Source: Candidatus Rickettsiella viridis (GTDB taxonomy: Bacteria; Pseudomonadota; Gammaproteobacteria; Diplorickettsiales; Diplorickettsiaceae). From it: a stretch of DNA of 64,000 nt. A program made the position numbers and the translations under genes. This document shows positions 18,764 to 30,500 of this stretch, piece after piece (positions within the stretch are counted from its first letter, which is position 1; every line of letters begins with the position of its first letter). The notes below the pieces were generated by a model. The model was not told the origin of the DNA. It ran no database searches and was given only the letters and a program-made list of their open reading frames with translations. Location of the stretch: positions 1,054,001 to 1,118,000 of the forward strand of contig NZ_AP018005.1 in NCBI RefSeq assembly GCF_003966755.1, in the 5' to 3' direction.

Positions 18764-19357
18764 TTAATTAAGGCTACACAGCGGTAAATTTTTCTCTATT
18801 TTATCTATTTCATTATAAATTTGTTCAGAAAAAAATAAAGATATTTGGGGTCGGTCAGGAAGAATATAAACGGGTGTAGTATGAGTGGCTGGACCCGTGT
18901 TCATGCTAATAAAAGCACCATTGCCCGAAATTCTGCTATATTGCAGATCTCTGTCAAACAAACAATTAACTATTCCAAGCAAAAGCGCTTTTAATTTGAA
19001 GAGCATATATTGTAATTTACCGTTATACATCTCTTCACCAATAAAATTTTTCATCTCACTTAATGCTAAATCAAAATTTTTAATTCTATCCTTAATTTCT
19101 GCGATATCATCTTTATCTAAAACCTCACTACTCTTTTTATGGCATATATCTTCTAAATTTTTAGTCAAAAGAGCAAAATAATCTTCCATGCTTTTACGCT
19201 TGGGTAGATAATCTTCTCTGTGCTCAACTCTCACTTTTAACTTAGAATCCAGCTCTACAATAAACCCAGCAAACTCTTCTTTTAAATTACTAAACCACCC
19301 TGCAAGCTCATCATCGTGATACTCATGGCGGATACCATTAACACATGTATAACTCAC
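18764..19357 (-). CDS. Hypothetical protein
   Basis: A 197-residue, mostly helical soluble protein. Translation begins at a GTG (19355-19357) with AGGAG upstream. No motif or family is recognised. The C-terminus has RPQISLFFSEQ about 23 residues from the end, loosely like the FF motif of neighbouring proteins. It lies between two other lineage-specific minus-strand genes, in a stretch that looks accessory. Confidence 0.6.
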   Translation of the reverse strand: MSYTCVNGIRHEYHDDELAGWFSNLKEEFAGFIVELDSKLKVRVEHREDYLPKRKSMEDYFALLTKNLEDICHKKSSEVLDKDDIAEIKDRIKNFDLALSEMKNFIGEEMYNGKLQYMLFKLKALLLGIVNCLFDRDLQYSRISGNGAFISMNTGPATHTTPVYILPDRPQISLFFSEQIYNEIDKIEKNLPLCSLN

Positions 19358-19917
19358 ATTTTTACTCCTGTAATTTAAATATAAAAAAAGAATTGATAAT
19401 TAAAACTATAACTAAATATCTTTGGCACGAAAAGAAGCAAATTTAAAGTATCTTTTAAGCTGCTTTGACGAAATAAAATAATATAAAACAATTAACTAAT
19501 GGTAGACCATCACATTAATTTTTTCTCTAAAACTAACTTCACTACATTAAGCTTAAATCCTTTATCGTATTTTCTGGACATGATACATCTTTGACTTAAG
19601 TAGTCGTCCCTGAAAAACTCCTTTAGCCGTCATGGCGAGGCTGGAACTTTGTTCCGGCCGTGGCCATCCAGGAAAAAACTAGCCTTTTCACTGGATTGCC
19701 GCGCGCTTCGCGCTCGCAATGACGGGCGGACGCATTCGTTTTTCGGTTAACTCGAACTTTGGTTTTTGGATTCGTTTTGCAAGCTTTCTGCCTATCTCGT
19801 TTCAAAGCTTGCAAAAGCTTATCCCATAAAATCTAACTTTGTTACTTCTTTAAAAAGCTTCCTGCTTTTTGAAGTGTAATGGATATATATACATGACTAA
19901 GATGTATTTTATATTAT
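19358..19917. other. Intergenic region with repeats, no gene seen
   Basis: 560 bases without a convincing gene. It contains a palindromic repeat element (19629-19735) and a 13-bp inverted repeat with arms at 19775-19787 and 19804-19816. The frame at 19623-19814 is repeat sequence, not a gene. Confidence 0.7.
19629..19735. repeat. Dispersed palindromic repeat, composite copy
   Basis: Starts CGTCATGGCGAG and ends GCTCGCAATGACG, with internal dyads GGAAC-tttGTTCC and GCGCGCTTCGCGC and a TGGATTGCCGCG segment. It is the same family as at 2310 and 6616, with diverged centre. Confidence 0.8.
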
Positions 19918-22900
19918 TTACAAAGTAAAGTTACCGTCGTAAAGTATCGAATTATCATTAGCAATAACTTCATTATCACTCTTACCGTGTACGGGTGATT
20001 TGAAGAAACCCCGATCGTATGAAGATCGTGGTGTTTGGCTGGCGGGATTCGTTACATCGATGTCAACTCCTTCCTGTGTGAGAAGTTTTACTATCTCTGT
20101 GTGACCGTACTTAATCGCAAGGTCTCGTGGTTTTCGGCCGTAGACATCGGGTTTATTGATCTTAGCTCCTCCCTCTATGAGAAGTTTTACTATCTCTATG
20201 TAACCTTTCTCAATCGCAACGCCTAGTGGTGTTTGGCCGTAGACGTCGGATTTATTGATCTTAGCTCCTCCCTTTATGAGAAGTTCTACTATCTCTGCGT
20301 GACCGTACTTAATCGCAAGCAATAGTAGCGTTTGGCCCTTAGCATTCGTTGCCTTGAAGTCAACTCCCTCCTGCTTGAGTAATGCTTCTACTATATCTTT
20401 GTCGCCGTTCAGACACGCAACGCCTAGTCGCATTTTGTCGTTGGTGACGTTAGCTTTTGCCTGTATGAGAAGTTTTACTATCTCTGTGTGACCTAGTAAA
20501 AACGCATAGTCTAGTGGGGTTAGGCCCTTGTTATTCATTGCATTGACATTAACTTCTTCCTGTATGAGAAGTTTTACTGTCTCTATTTGGCCGTTCAGAC
20601 AAGCAACGTGTAGTGCGCTTTGGCCCTTGTTATTCGTTGCATTGACATTAGCTCCTTCCTGTATGAGGAGACGTCCTACCGCTTCGTGACCTTTAAAAGA
20701 CGCATACTGTAGTGGCTCTCGGCCTTTGTTATCCTTTGTAATGCTATTTGCTCTTGCCTGTATGAGAAGTCCTACTACCGCTTCGTGACCTTTAGAAGAC
20801 GCATAGTGTAGTGGGGTTAGGCCATTGGCATCTGTTTTATTGACATCAGCCCCTTCCTGTATGAGAAGCTTTACTATATCTGTGCAACCTTTCAGACACG
20901 CATTGTGTAGTGGTGTTTGGCCATCGGCATCTGTTTTATTGACATCAGCCCTTTCCTGTATGAGAAGCTTTACTATATCTGTGCAACCTTTCAGACACGC
21001 ATAGTGTAGTGGTGTTTGGCCATCGGCATCTGTTTTATTGACATCTGCTCCTTCACGTATGAGAAATTCTGCTGTAGCTATGTGACCTTTAGAACACGCA
21101 TCGTATAGTAGGGTTAGGCCGTTGGCATCGGGTTTATTTATATGAACCCGTTTCCCTTTAAAGTTTGATTCACGTTCCAAACGCTTGCCGTTATTTTCGC
21201 TCGCTGTGAGGAGTATCATAAGTAACTCAAAATCCATATCCTCTAATTTAAAGTTACTTCCTTTTTTATCATAGATTGTTTTAACTTCTTGATATACATT
21301 CCATACATTGTTAAAAATATTTTCAGCTTCCTCTGCAAAAGGCTTGATAAAAAGTTTAGCACAAGCGTCTGTATAACTACTATATAAGTCATCAACCAGA
21401 AGCGTAAGCGTATCTTTGAAATCAGCTCCCCATTGTGATTGCTTCGCTACCACAAATTTTATAAATTCATCTTTAGTAGGGATCTTTTTTTCTTTTTTTA
21501 GATACTCTTCAAAATAATGAGAGAGAGAAATTCTATCGCAGTATTCAAAATAATGAGAGGCAGAAACTTGATCGCTAGATGGGCCAAACTCTTCCTCAGC
21601 AGCTAGGAATTCTTTTTTCCCAGAAAAAGGATCCTTACTATAAGGGCGCATCGTAAATGGACACAATTTAAGCTGATACAAGTCTGTTTTCTTAAAATTA
21701 TAATCTATTTCAGCCTTAGATATTAGCGATTTGCCATTAGGTGACTTTTCTATGGCATTATCTAGGGCTTTTTCGATTGAGTCTATTAATTCAAAGTGCA
21801 TTTTTTCCTTTGGATCAAAATTTTTCCAAATAGCAAATATTTGTTCCAATGTAAATCTATGGGTATCGCGCTTACTTGAATCTTTGCTTAATATTAGTTT
21901 TTGGCCATCTGGAGAAAATTCTACTAACTGTGAGCGGTCCCCGAAACAATCCCCATCTCCAGAAGGGATAGTTCTATCTTTAAGTAAGCTAAAAAGTTGA
22001 TAAAAAGAGCCAATATTTTTTTCAGGTTCCTTAGAATCTTGTTTACTTTTCCACCTTATAAATTTAACTATGTCGCAAATTCCGGTTCGGCGTAACGCCC
22101 ACTCTTTACGATAGGCAATTTCTGCTAGATCTAAAAGTTCGCAATAGTATTCATTGATAATTACAGGTCGGTGGTAAAGACAATTGAATATCGCTGCCGC
22201 AACCGGTACTTTATCCATAGGTCCATCAGTGGGTGAGCCTGATAAAGACATGTTTGTCTTATCATTTCGTAATCGATAAATTAAATTTTCTTTCAAACCA
22301 GCTTTAAAAGCATCAAAATCACTCTCTCGCTGTAAAGATTCCTCACGTTCTTCTATTATAAAGTATAATCTGGCTAACCATAGTGCAGGAACACCAGGAA
22401 GTTTTCCATCCCCAAAAAATATATCGGATAATCGTTTGTCAATAGCTGCTTGATGCGAGGGATCAGTTGAGGTTGATTTAAGCAAGTCTTTAATATCTGG
22501 CCGTATCCTTCTGGTACCCGGTACACAAATTTTATCTATAACTCTATCCGTGCTTTCAGCCCAGATTCCATGCTCATTTTTTAATCCAAAAAGCGGATTC
22601 AGGATTACTATATCTATTTGGTCTTTACTAAAGTTTTTGAAAGCTGGGGGGAGGGGTTCAACTTGCTTACTAGCTTTGTTTGAATTTGCTACTTGTTCCA
22701 CGTCTTGAGTATCGGTAGGTTCTAGTTCTTCCGCTAGAAGGACTCTATTCGAAACACGCGACTTAAGCTCCTTCGGAGAAAAACTAATTTCACTATCAAG
22801 AATCTTGAATATTTTTTCAAATATGGCTTTTATTTCCTTGACCCTTACATTGTTTTCGCTTGCCTGGGCATATAGTTCTCTAACACTTTTCTCGGCAACC

Positions 22901-23763
22901 TCTTCATCTTGAGTATTCATTATACCGTCTACTGGTTTAGCAATATTCTTAGAATTTTCACTAACAGTAGTAGCTATTAAATTACGTTGTAGTCTTAGGA
23001 TCTCCGTTTTGAAAACTTTGTGTTTACCTTCCTCTATATCTTCTTTTGTTTGGCCTAAATTTTGGAGTATTAAGCTTTTTATGATCCTAGATTGTTCTTT
23101 AAGGAAACGAGCAGGGTTATTCCAATATCTTTTGATAAGTGCTACTAGTTCGCTATAGTCCTGTATTTCACCATTAACAATCATTATAAAATTCATAACG
23201 CTCGAACCTGGAATCCGTTCAGGGCGCGTAAAAGGAGCTAAGACAGACAGATCTACTTGATCTTCAGAATATTCAGAAGACTCAGAAGACTCAGAAGACT
23301 CAGAAGACTCAGAAGACTCAGAAGACTCAGAAGACTCAGAAGACTCAGAAGACTCAGAAGACTCAGAAGACTCAGGAACTTTAATATGCATAATGAGCTC
23401 TTTAATTCTAATATTACGATCGTCTAGGATGGCAGCACATCTATCAACTTCCTGTTTATCTATCTGACCATCAGTAATAATGACTAAATTAATTCCAGCT
23501 TCATCGGATGGCAAATATTTAACAAAGGTAGAAGGATCAGTACCGTTCTCACCTATCCTGCAATTTATCTTTATTGCCTGCTGTATACTCATCATTCTTG
23601 GTGTACGATTATTCCACAAAATACAATGTGCATTTGGGTGCGTGTTTTCCCATGATTTTAATTCGTCTTTGACATATGAATAATAATCTTCATACCCGTA
23701 AGTAGAACCCGAAATATCGATTGCAATAAAGAGGGGCTTAGTATCAGGCTTAGTATCAGGCAT
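19918..23763 (-). CDS. VWA-domain and ankyrin-repeat protein, candidate effector
   Basis: A 1281-residue chimeric protein. Residues about 10-180 form a von Willebrand A domain with an intact MIDAS (FIAIDISGST and VIITDGQID). A Ser-Ser-Glu repeat tract at about 131-164, encoded by about ten perfect 9-bp units, interrupts it before a large unrecognised middle. About eleven ankyrin repeats span roughly 871-1244, with DADGQTPLHYACLKG-type units that are also repeated in DNA. The tail carries SSYDRGFFKS 29 residues before the end. GAGGAA precedes the ATG. Ankyrin repeats suggest binding to host proteins; there is no signal peptide, so export would need a dedicated system. Confidence 0.85.
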   Translation of the reverse strand: MPDTKPDTKPLFIAIDISGSTYGYEDYYSYVKDELKSWENTHPNAHCILWNNRTPRMMSIQQAIKINCRIGENGTDPSTFVKYLPSDEAGINLVIITDGQIDKQEVDRCAAILDDRNIRIKELIMHIKVPESSESSESSESSESSESSESSESSESSESSESSEYSEDQVDLSVLAPFTRPERIPGSSVMNFIMIVNGEIQDYSELVALIKRYWNNPARFLKEQSRIIKSLILQNLGQTKEDIEEGKHKVFKTEILRLQRNLIATTVSENSKNIAKPVDGIMNTQDEEVAEKSVRELYAQASENNVRVKEIKAIFEKIFKILDSEISFSPKELKSRVSNRVLLAEELEPTDTQDVEQVANSNKASKQVEPLPPAFKNFSKDQIDIVILNPLFGLKNEHGIWAESTDRVIDKICVPGTRRIRPDIKDLLKSTSTDPSHQAAIDKRLSDIFFGDGKLPGVPALWLARLYFIIEEREESLQRESDFDAFKAGLKENLIYRLRNDKTNMSLSGSPTDGPMDKVPVAAAIFNCLYHRPVIINEYYCELLDLAEIAYRKEWALRRTGICDIVKFIRWKSKQDSKEPEKNIGSFYQLFSLLKDRTIPSGDGDCFGDRSQLVEFSPDGQKLILSKDSSKRDTHRFTLEQIFAIWKNFDPKEKMHFELIDSIEKALDNAIEKSPNGKSLISKAEIDYNFKKTDLYQLKLCPFTMRPYSKDPFSGKKEFLAAEEEFGPSSDQVSASHYFEYCDRISLSHYFEEYLKKEKKIPTKDEFIKFVVAKQSQWGADFKDTLTLLVDDLYSSYTDACAKLFIKPFAEEAENIFNNVWNVYQEVKTIYDKKGSNFKLEDMDFELLMILLTASENNGKRLERESNFKGKRVHINKPDANGLTLLYDACSKGHIATAEFLIREGADVNKTDADGQTPLHYACLKGCTDIVKLLIQERADVNKTDADGQTPLHNACLKGCTDIVKLLIQEGADVNKTDANGLTPLHYASSKGHEAVVGLLIQARANSITKDNKGREPLQYASFKGHEAVGRLLIQEGANVNATNNKGQSALHVACLNGQIETVKLLIQEEVNVNAMNNKGLTPLDYAFLLGHTEIVKLLIQAKANVTNDKMRLGVACLNGDKDIVEALLKQEGVDFKATNAKGQTLLLLAIKYGHAEIVELLIKGGAKINKSDVYGQTPLGVAIEKGYIEIVKLLIEGGAKINKPDVYGRKPRDLAIKYGHTEIVKLLTQEGVDIDVTNPASQTPRSSYDRGFFKSPVHGKSDNEVIANDNSILYDGNFTL
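23273..23370. repeat. 9-bp tandem repeat (about 10 units) in coding DNA
   Basis: Perfect CTCAGAAGA units from 23281 to 23370, with a partial unit before, encode a Ser-Ser-Glu tract on the minus strand. In-frame units can change in number without breaking the gene. Confidence 0.95.
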
Positions 23764-23900
23764 AGCATTCCTCTATATTGATTGTTTGTTTAGTTATAAA
23801 TTTTTTACGAAACCGGCTTTGCTACAAAGAATTAAGTATTATTTACAATAACTTTTTTCTATATTATTCAATATGATACATGATTTTTCTAGAAAGAAAA

Positions 23901-24077
23901 TTAATTTTTTTCAGGATAAAAATTTTTGTTTAATTCAATATGTAAATAATTAGTTATTTTCTTTGCTTTCTTAGGATAAATAATTCTTTCACCGTTATGT
24001 ATCTTATTGATATGCGATTGTGAAATTTTTAAAATACCCGCTGCTTTTTGTTGTGTTCCACATTTACTAAAAAAATC
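23901..24077 (-). pseudogene. Remnant of a YdaS/Cro-like HTH regulator
   Basis: A 58-codon frame ending at TAA 23901-23903 reads KCGTQQKAAGILKISQSHIN and then KIHNGERIIYPKKA, the helix-turn-helix of small phage-type Cro/YdaS regulators. It is closed upstream by an in-frame TGA at 24078-24080 and has no ATG, GTG or TTG at a sensible place, so the N-terminus is broken. It lies in a 595-base gene-poor stretch just outside the integrated element, and may be debris from an earlier insertion. Confidence 0.6.
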
Positions 24078-24358
24078 TCAATTATTTATTGCTTCATAAG
24101 ACGTTTTTAGCACCTATTATTTAGAACGTCTTATTCAGCTTAGCTAAAAAATTTATGACCCTGGTCATAAATTTTCAACATAATCTAAAAGAAAAAATAA
24201 ATCTTAAATTTGTCTTAAAAAGTCTTTCTTAAAAGGAAGCCTTTTGCGCATTTAGATGGGGATGATCTTATTAAACGAATGGCAGAGAGAATCACAGGTA
24301 CAAAGTTTGGTACATTTGCCTTTACAAGGCTAGGTAGGTTTATGCTTAAGTCATTGAT

Positions 24359-24405
24359 TTTACTGGTGGGCCGTGATGGAATCGAACCATCGACCAATAG
24401 ATTAA
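24359..24405. repeat. Attachment site copy: 47-bp tRNA-Lys 3' fragment (attL)
   Basis: 47 bases identical to 61798-61844, covering the tRNA-Lys 3' end from the CCA through the T-arm and variable loop to the anticodon loop. Beyond 24405 the sequences diverge, so this is not a functional tRNA. It marks the left end of the integrated element. Confidence 0.95.
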
Positions 24406-24441
24406 GAGTCGCCCACTTATAATCTAACTTATTGAAAAATG

Positions 24442-24487
24442 ACCATTATTATAAACCGGACGACCCTTGCAAATGTATAATAATGGT
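24442..24487. repeat. 12-bp inverted repeat just inside the left end
   Basis: Arms ACCATTATTATA (24442-24453) and TATAATAATGGT (24476-24487) with a 22-base centre, 37 bases inside attL. It could be a recombination accessory site or a terminator for the RHS gene. Confidence 0.7.
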
Positions 24488-24503
24488 TATGTATGTCATG
24501 TTC

Positions 24504-24524
24504 AGTCGCGCAAAAATCGCGCAA
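24504..24524 (+). other. 21-bp end motif, candidate integrase arm site (left)
   Basis: Two TCGCGCAA units in direct order. The 21-base sequence matches 61716-61736 at 20 of 21 positions in the same orientation. One lies 99 bases inside attL and the other 62 bases inside attR, as expected for integrase arm sites; this function is inferred. Confidence 0.55.
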
Positions 24525-24545
24525 TGATTTTAAAATTTTTTACTC

Positions 24546-27500
24546 TCAAACAGCGCCTTGTTTACCATTTAGGCTTAGAGAGTTATTCATCGCGGATGCC
24601 GATATGAACGTAGGCACAGATGGTTGTTGTACCTTAAAGAAGCCTTGCCCTAGCCAAAGAGTGGAGCCGTTGTTTTTATTGTTAAATACGGTATTTTTTT
24701 TGTTAGACAACAAAATACTGCCTTCAAAAGGTCTATGACTTGGAATATCAACATTATCTGTTTTTTCTGCTGAACTACTTTCACTACCTTCAGGAGAGAT
24801 TAATCGTAAACTTTCGACGACTTCGAGTTCTGCTGTTAAGGCCTGCAAATTTTCTGTAAACGCATCTATTTCCCCTAAACTTACCTCAGATTGTTGGCTG
24901 AAATATTCAAAATCTTCTTTTCTGTCTTCTAAAATATGCCAAGCCCAACGCAAATCAGTTTCTTCTGTATCCAATATAGTTAGATCAGTTAACCTATTAT
25001 CTATATTATCTAATGTTTCTTTCCATAATACCTTTTGATCGCCTGTAATAGAGGTAGTTTCGGATATTTCTTTCGATAATTTAGACTTATTACTTTTTTC
25101 TGAAAACAAATTTTGTAACCAACCGTATAATTTTTTTCCTTCGTGTAGTACAACTTGTAACAACATTAATTGCTCATTAAGTTGTTCAAAAGGACGCTGT
25201 GATATTTCTGGTGTATAAACAATATTGGTTTTCTTACCTTCACAATACACGGAAGGACGACCATTAAATTCAATGGGTCGACAACTTTTCTTAGAATAGC
25301 TATCTTCTGCTTTCTCTAATTTAACATAGCTATCTTTGAGAAAAATCATCATCTGCATGTTCTGTGTATAACAGGTAAAGCCTTTTAGATAAGCTTGGCC
25401 ATGTCTAGCTCCTAGCGTGCACTGGCCCATTTGTCCCGCATTAGCGTTGGTTTCGTTAATTTTAGTCTTAAAGTAGCGCTCTAAATGATGATCTGATTTA
25501 TTTTCGTATATTGATCTTAATTGCCTACTACGAACAGGTAGACTGTCATATACCCCAGTTTTTTCTAGTGCATTTTTCAGTGCAATTAGGAAATCCCCGG
25601 ATACTTCGAATCGCTTAGGAAATTTTGTTGTATCAATCTTCGGAACAGCTAAACCACCATATACCCCACTTTTTGCCATCGCCTCTACCAATTTACTTAA
25701 TGGACGACCAATCACTCCGTACTGATTAGAAGCTTTTGTTATATCAACGTTCCGTACTTCTCCTGCGTTATTATATCCAAATATTTTCCCCTTCAATGCA
25801 TTTCTCATATCACTTGTCATAATATCGCCAATATTGCCAAGAATCCCTTTAATAAAATTAGTATGTTCAGTAATTTTTTTAGCATGGTGTTCATTCACCG
25901 CTGCCAGTACTATTTCTCCTAGCAAATCTCGAGGGATTGCACTACTTCGAATAGTTTGTCCGTTTGCATCAAAAGCAAGTTCGTTAAGTTTACTTATTAT
26001 TGCCTCTTCATCTGTACTGTAAAGTCCCCTCAGTACTCTTGCTACTTCTAATAATGATTTTGTTTCCCTTAATCGGGACTGTGTCATAAATTCTATTGTT
26101 CTTTCAATGTTCTCAAAACCTATATATAGCATTTTATTCTTATCTATTAAGTCTGATTCATATAATCTTTGGTTGGCATTTGATTCTGCTCTAGATCCAA
26201 TCACCATATCTTTCAGTCCGAAGAATTCAGAACTAACTTTACCTGCTGGAATAACCTTATTTTGTTTCCCTAAGATAAACTTAAACTCCTGAAATTCTCC
26301 GATCCAACTATGTGGCCTTAGCTTTCTTCTAATTGAATTTTGTTGATTCAACGGCTGATCTCTATCGTCATGTAGCGTTCGTGTTCCGCAACTAGCATCA
26401 CTCCGTCGACAACGAAGTGTTCCACTATTACTTTTAATTTTACGAGACTTTCTCCCCATATTGAGTGTATCTATCGACAGAATTCCATTGAGTATCACTT
26501 GGTAGCTGGCAAGATTAGTCATATCCAATTCATCCCAAGAACCAGGAAGTTGTAGGTAAGTCACTCCACCTGCTATCCCAATCCCTCCTACAATTCTACC
26601 GCTTGCCCGCAGTACCTGTACTAAATTTACTTTATTCATATTTTTTCCAAAAGAATGTAAATCCTTTCCTAAAGTATTTATATTCCCTTTTAGAATTCTC
26701 CTCAGTGATTGCATCGCTTTTCTAAAAGTACGCCCATTTCTTGAAATTTTGACTAAATTTCCTTTTAAAAATTGGCTAGACTTTAAGGCACCCGCGGGAA
26801 GCATAGCCCCACCTAATCCGCCTCCTAAGATAGCTTCCCAAGTAGCAGGATCCTTCCAATTCCATTCCCAAAAAGCGGCATTACCCTGGTTCGTTAAAAC
26901 ACCACCGCCATAAGCTAAACCTGCTGCAGAAACCGAAGAGCTTCCTATTAATACACCTTTTCCTATACCAGAAAGACCGGTATATACACTTTTCAAACCA
27001 CCAATTCCGCCTACTACTCCTGATCCTGCTCCAAATCCTTGAAACGCTGCATTCCAAGTATGAGGTCTATTCAATTCCCATTCTGCTGGATTCCAGTTAC
27101 GATTACTTGCTGCTGTACTAAGATAGGTTCCTCCAGCGCCCAATAAAATGGTGGGTACTACGCCAATAGCACCTGCTGAAGTAACAAACCCTATAGGGAC
27201 AAAAGCACCAGCTACTCCGCCAATACCTATGCCAGCATAAGTACTTTTATGCTTCCAATCCCAGTCGGCAGGATTCCATCGATTGTTAGCTGTTGCACCT
27301 CCAAGATAGGCGCCTGCCGATGCAGTTACTACAGTTGCTCCAATTAATATGATGACTGCAATCGCTAACTCTCCATCGGGATCCACGAGAGAAACAGGCG
27401 AATTACCGGCGTATTTATAGGGACTAAAATATTGCTCTTTGGGGTCAATTTGGTAAAAGCGGCCAATACTTGGGTCGTATAAGCGAGCGTGGTAATTATA

Positions 27501-30500
27501 GAGTCCTGTTTCTTCATCGCATTCTTGCCCCGTGTAACGGTATGTAATATGGGCATCAGGATTATTGCCATAAGAACGCATGAGCTGGCCGTATGGTAAG
27601 TAATCATAAGCGGCTTCAACTCGTCCGTCTTTGACAATTAAACGAATCGAACCTTCATGATCGGTAATGACACTGTAGTAAGCATTGTTCCGAATAAAAC
27701 CTAATAGGCCTCGAGGTCCATAGAGATAGACAGTTATGATTGCCTCAGACGGTTCTTGTTTCTCATAGGTGACTTGGTAGTCGACCAACACTCTGCCTTC
27801 TTCATCACGAATATAGTAAATTTCTTTACTGACTTTTCCATCCGCTGATGCTACGCGCTTTAACACGCGTTCTCCTTTGGCATCGTAGGAAAATTTTAGA
27901 CTACGACCATCAGCTAATAAAATACGTCTTGTACGTTGCGAAGTGGGATCATAATCGATTTGTTGTATTCCGCGATGTATGGCCTTAACTACATTACCCT
28001 GCGCATCATGATCCATAGAAAGTAGTTCTTCTGGCTTCGATGTAGTAACTTGATCAATTTTAACAGCGTGAATTTGATTCGTGCCATTTCGGTAATCCAA
28101 TTCATACCGATCAAACCCTGTATAAAAATGAAGATGGTTACCGTTAGCATCAATGTCATAGGATTCAATATCAAAAGCTGTTTCACCTAAAACATGCGAA
28201 AAGTGGCAAAATAAAACACGAATAATATCGGGAATAAAAGCCGTATAATTACGTAAAGCGTCCTTAAAACTGGTTTCTAAGGAATTTAAGGCATAAAACG
28301 GTGCATCTTGAAGGTAGTGTTTATTTCGTAGCACATCCCAAATACGCTGCGCGTCAGTTTTAGCTTTTTGAATCTCATCTGGCAAGGCAGCATAGGTTTC
28401 TATTCCTTTCCATTTTAAGAAAATAGCTTGAAACTCCTCATAATTAAGTTCACGGCGCTCACTTAAACGGGTCATTAGCAATTTCTTAATCGGAAGCGTA
28501 TAAGGTGTATATATCTGTGTATATAAATTTTCGATCTCACGCAAATCTTTACGTAATGCTTCTTCTCGGAAAAAGGAGCGATCGGGTTTTCCATAGATAG
28601 CACCGAGATCGCTTTGATGTTTATCTTGATTAAGATATTCTGCCCGGTGCAAGGCTTGCCAAATAGCTTTCGATTGGGTGGACGTTAATCCTGAAATTTC
28701 TTCGGAAAACGTTGTGGGTTGTAATGGTCCCAACGTTTCTTTTGGATCACCTACAAAATATTTTCCTTTTGTTAATTCTTGATAATTACCATACGCATAG
28801 CGATGTCCGTAGACAGGGAAATAACGTTCTGCAAGGGTTTTAGCGATTTGATAACCTATTGCTCCATCACTACAAAACAGAGGGAGGGTATTAAATTCTT
28901 TAGGATAGTACAGTTTAATAGGACGTTTCATCCAATCCAAATACTCTTCATTAATGAGAGCCTGAACACAACGCGTTGATATTTCTGGCGTTACCCATTG
29001 ATCATCTGCAAAAGCTTTATCGTTGATAACAAAGGAACGTGGATCGGCATCCTTGAACCAGCTCGCATTAAAAACGGTTTGCATAACCATACCATCGCCA
29101 TATCCGGCTTGACCATATCCCCCTTCGGTATAAGTTAAATCTTCAGCCAAAAACGGATCCGTAATTTTTTCAAGAAATCCTGGGGAATTATAGTGATAAT
29201 GACGAACAAAACGGTGTTGAGAGGAACCAGGCCGGTGCTGTTCGCTGAGAAGTTGACCACTTGCGTGATAATCAAATTTGGCATAGTAAGTAGAGTTATT
29301 GTCTGTTCCTAGCGCTACGAGCTGACCTTGCTTATTATATTGATAGGTTAATTTAAAAGGCTTGTCATCGATAGCAATGGGATAGGAAAGTGACTGTAAT
29401 CGACCTGCCACGTATTGCTTATCAATGAAAGCTAACATGGACAGAATTCCTTTGACTTCTACTTGATGATCCGCATTAAAACGAAATTCCTCAAAAAAGG
29501 GTTTTTCTTCGTTAAAGGTTACCAGTTGTTTAATTCGATTACGTAAAATGGGCTCCACATGATTGGCGGTATAATAAAATCGTTGATAATCCTGAGCGTC
29601 AGATGGTTCTACTGATGAATCTACATAGTTTAGTAACTCAGATTGATTCTGCGGTAGTTTGAAGTACCCTGTTCGGTGGAGCTGGCCATATTCGTTATAG
29701 GCTAAATAAACGACTTTTTCTGTTTGATTGGCACCAAACCCCATAAACCTTAGCTTATCATCGGGTGTATACGTAAATGTTACTGTCCCACTATCTGGCG
29801 TTGTTTTACTTAATAAATGGCCATTTTCATGGTAAACATAATGGGTGCCTAACCGTTGCCAATACTTTTCTTGCTCTGACAGGCGTGCTTCTTCTCCTGT
29901 TTTCAGAGGTTGCGTTTTAAATCGGCTATGGACTTTTTCGTGATAAAGTGGCGGTAAAATCTTTATTAAACGGTTGTTCTCATCATATTCATAGGTACTT
30001 AATTGATGATCATAGCCGGGTACATGTTGATACAAGGCAACCCGATTAGTATTTTTATCAAAAATTTCTACTTGGCGACGGCCATTCGGTTGAATTTCAA
30101 CGTGTTGTCGATAACCCTGATTCAAAGGAAAAAGGTTGGTTAAAAAAGCAATGTTGGCTTGTTTACTGAATTTTTTCACATAAGGACCACCCACTGAAAA
30201 ATCGGGACCAGGTAAACCTATCGCTTGTTTTTCATTAAGCAGATTGGGAGCGTAAGTGACACGTTGATAAGCAAATCCACGGTCTTGATGGTTTAAATGA
30301 TTGACTTCACCAGGGAGATAACCGGTATTCCATACAGAATTAGAATCTGATGGATGATCGTTGGTGACAAAATCGGGGTAATAAGCAAGTAATGATTGGT
30401 TGCTCGCACGTGTCAACGACGTGACTTTAGTCGTAATGGCTAGACGACCTAAGGTATCGTACAAAGTTTCAGAAACCAGCGCTGTTTGTGCATCTTTTAA

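Noticed and set aside
19623..19814. 63-codon frame in the repeat region
   Set aside because: It is the palindromic repeat read through.
23273..23370. Possible CRISPR array
   Set aside because: The 9-bp units have no spacers and are in-frame coding repeats.
24215..24397. 60-codon minus-strand frame at the left att
   Set aside because: It begins inside the tRNA fragment and is a chance frame.
24359..24412. Second tRNA-Lys gene
   Set aside because: Only the 3' half is present; the 5' half and anticodon stem are replaced by unrelated sequence.
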